Shown here in pieces: positions 61,770-64,000 of a stretch of 64,000 nt of DNA. Each line of letters opens with the position of its first letter. Positions within the stretch are counted from its first letter, which is position 1. The notes beneath the pieces were generated by a model that did not search any database, was not told the origin of the DNA, and saw nothing but the letters and a program-made list of their open reading frames with translations. The stretch is from Euborellia annulipes (lineage: Eukaryota > Arthropoda > Insecta > Dermaptera > Anisolabididae): contig JAKCPI010027364.1 in NCBI GenBank assembly GCA_023213315.1, forward strand, positions 1 through 64,000, written 5' to 3'. A program made the position numbers and the translations under genes.

Positions 61770-61875
61770 TGGCCTGGCATCCTATTAGAGCAACAGCCAC
61801 TAATATCCTTGCAGTTAAGCAATGCCAATGTGCGAAGAAATCTCTGGTGGGTGACCCCTAGTAATCAGCTTGTTG
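61770..61875 (+). repeat. 5S rRNA-derived sequence (SINE3-like or 5S relic)
   Basis: AGTTAAGCAATGCC (from 61813) and GGTGGGTGACC (to 61856) correspond to box A and box C of the 5S internal promoter. The 44-bp overall span nearly equals the 43 bp I count in typical 5S genes. Flanks are diverged, so it is not a working 5S gene. Confidence 0.5.
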
Positions 61876-61983
61876 AACACCGTTATATATCGGTATATAT
61901 AATTTAAAAACATATATGGCGCTTGACACACTAATGCGTAACAGGGTCCATATATGCTTTCGAAAACTAAATATATGTCGACA

Positions 61984-62157
61984 AAGTCCCACCCATGCGT
62001 TTTCTTCATGTGATTATTTCAATGTTTTTATAAAAAAAAATGCAAATATTTATTGGAAATTTTCTAGCTTTAAACCATGAAAAGTTTCTATTAAAAAATA
62101 ATGAAATAATCACAAGTGAAAACCCATAGGTGAGACTTAATATTGTCCCTCACTGTA
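61984..62157. mobile_element. TA-flanked MITE, left end truncated
   Basis: It starts inside the family at AAGTCCCACCCATGCGTTTT and ends GACTTAATATTGTCCCTCAC then TGTA. Confidence 0.7.
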
Positions 62158-63349
62158 CGTCCAGTCACACAGATTTAGTTCGCATTTTTTTGCCCCCCCC
62201 CCTCCCTGAAAAATCTTTTCTTTACGTCATAACCAATATGTTTAATAAGCTTTATCGGTTAGTGTTAGATCACGAAACAAGAACCTTGTCTCTATCCTAA
62301 AGGGAAAAAAATAAATAAATGCCTTTGAATAGTGAAAATTTATTTTAACTCTACAACAATTGAAATTTTTATTATACCCAACTATTATCTTTGAGATTGT
62401 TGCATTCTATTTATTAACTTGTTGTTTGGAAAATAGGTTGTTTAGTGCAGTGTATGTTTGAAATGTTTCTTGTTCCAAATAATATTTTTTTCTCTAATTT
62501 TTTTTTTTTCACTCTGCTTTGTTTTTATTCTTTGGTTTTTAGAAGAAGTTGACAAAATTCTTAGTGATAGTATGTATAAAATATATATAAAAAAAAAAAA
62601 AAAGAATCGTCCGTTTTTTTTTTACAGTTTCATTTCAATTAAAATCTCATTTATTAAATCCACTAATTCTTTATAAATATGATAATTAAAATAATGGAAA
62701 ATCTAAAGAACTAAACTTTTAAATTTGTTTATCAATAACAAAACAAATTGGATTTCGGTATTTATCTCCCCACTTTAGTTACTAATTGAAGAAATGAGAG
62801 ACAACTCTAGCGGAAAAGAGAAAGGAAAGGATGAAAATAAAATAAAACAACACGGACGATCCTTCACAATTAAGTTAGGGTGACCAACTAGCCTGGTTTT
62901 ATTATCAGGAAGGAAAAAAAAAACCTTTATATAAATATATTTTTTTTTCTCTTCCTCCTTGAAAATGTTTTAACAAAATTAAATTTAAGATTAATTTTTT
63001 TTTTAAGTGAGTGAATGAAACAGAGGGTTTGAGTGGATATATTTACATTTTCCCTTTTCTTTCAATGACACAACCACAACAAAAACAATTATTCTCCTTA
63101 AAAATAAAAGATATTTATTTATTTACTATTCAAAATAATGGCATAAGCCCTAAATAAATAGATCATTAGATTGAGATTATTTTTTTAATTTATTACAATT
63201 GTATTTTCTTTTCTTTTTAATTATAATTGATGAATCTTATGAAATAGTGTCTGAATTATTTATTATAGCTCTGATATGTATCAATAAATTAATAATTGTT
63301 GATGAGTAGCAGGATGTAGAAAGAAAAGCAGCTAGTATTTATTTCTTTT

Positions 63350-63870
63350 TTAACAGTTATACAAATAATTAATATTCAATAAAATGTGTGAAAGCTATTA
63401 TGTTTGGTTCTGGTGGCGATGAACAAGAGAATAAAAACGACATGTTTTTTTTATGTAGGATTTATTGTTAGACGACTGTAGCTACAGTTTCGAGGCCTGA
63501 AGATGGGGAGTGATGCCTCGAAACTGTAGCTACAGTCGTCTTACAATAAATCCTACATAAAAAAACATGTCGTTTTTATTCTCTTGTTCGCCACCAGAAC
63601 CAAACATAATAAATAAGCTTTCACACATTTTATTGAAACTCGAAACTGTAGCTACATTCTAACAATAAATACTGTAGCTACAGTTTCGAGGCATCACTCC
63701 CCATCTTCAGGCCTCGAAACTGTAGCTACAGGATTTATTGTTAGACGACTGTAGCTACAGTCGTCTAACAATAAATCCTACATAAAAAAAAACATGTCGT
63801 TTTTATTCTCTTGTTCATCGCCACCAGAACCAAACATAATAAGCTTTCACACATTTTATTGAAGTATTTA
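63350..63870. mobile_element. Compound palindromic element with hammerhead-like motifs
   Basis: GAATAAAAACGACATGTTTT and CTGGTGGCGATGAACAAGAG recur reversed at 63550-63600 and again at 63795-63825. The palindrome ACTGTAGCTACAGT is repeated. It appears to be a foldback that duplicated part of an arm. Confidence 0.8.
63494..63540 (+). ncRNA. Hammerhead-like motif with long palindromic stem III
   Basis: Stem I GGC/GTC, core CTGAAGA (63497-63503), T, stem II GGGG/CCTC, GAAA (63520-63523), stem III ACTGTA/TACAGT, with C63537 at the cleavage position. A minus-strand copy with the same core lies at about 63668-63716. Confidence 0.55.
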
Positions 63871-63899
63871 TTCCATTTATTTAAGGCACTTTAGGCTAA

Positions 63900-63938
63900 A
63901 GTTTCAGTCTCGGTCGAGATCATCTTCAGAGGGCTGTC
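63900..63938 (-). ncRNA. Hammerhead-like motif, diverged
   Basis: The minus strand reads CTGAAGATGATCTCGACCGAGACTGAAAC. The stem II and both core halves are present, but GTC/GTT is replaced by TTT. Confidence 0.4.
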
Positions 63939-64000
63939 AATATGAGATAAAAATTATAAACTCAATTACACAATTCATAACCTTGAAGTTACAATTTAAG

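Noticed and set aside
61813..61856. Functional 5S rRNA gene
   Set aside because: Only the internal promoter boxes are recognisable. The flanking helices are not conserved.

Overview
This window is animal nuclear DNA. It holds most of one split gene on the minus strand: the arthropod para-type voltage-gated sodium channel (Nav1). I could place 30 consecutive coding exons, plus one alternative exon, between position 59140 (domain I, segment S2) and the stop codon at 9652. Splice phases agree from exon to exon. The joined exons give 5587 bases: one base completing a codon from an upstream exon, then 1862 whole codons including the stop, so about 1861 residues. The N-terminus and segment IS1 are not in the window and must lie beyond position 64000. 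The four pore exons carry Asp, Glu, Lys and Ala (the DEKA filter), and the III-IV linker carries the MFM inactivation motif. The protein most resembles insect Nav channels. The filter argues against an aphid-type split channel. I cannot name the species.

Layout: 1-9651 lies downstream of the stop codon. It holds a probable long 3' untranslated region (roughly 8300-9651, perhaps further), a T-rich low-complexity zone (5445-8300) and transposon debris (1-5440). From 9652 to 59140, exons of 61-603 bp alternate with introns of 111 bp to about 6 kb. Beyond 59141 is one unfinished intron full of repeats. Domain IV and the C-terminus are at 9.6-15.1 kb, the inactivation gate and domain III at 15.6-25.4 kb, the II-III linker at 25.2-33.8 kb, domain II at 33.6-36.6 kb, the I-II linker at 42.5-49.3 kb and domain I at 52.2-59.1 kb.

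Two features of gene structure stand out. The intron feeding the inactivation-gate exon starts with AT and ends with AC. A pair of 123-bp exons for domain III S3-S4, 237 bp apart, looks mutually exclusive, and the upstream one lacks an S4 arginine.

The introns are packed with non-coding mobile elements, including hAT-type MITEs with intact 8-bp target duplications, a TA-flanked MITE of about 200 bp, long foldbacks, and 5S- and tRNA-like sequences. The most striking are many inverted-repeat elements whose arms carry a hammerhead-ribozyme-like core: CTGANGA, one nucleotide, stem II, then GAAAC followed by GTC or GTT. Most have a stem III reduced to the palindrome ACGT, as known for small dimeric hammerheads of Penelope-like retroelements. 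No intact transposase or reverse transcriptase is present.
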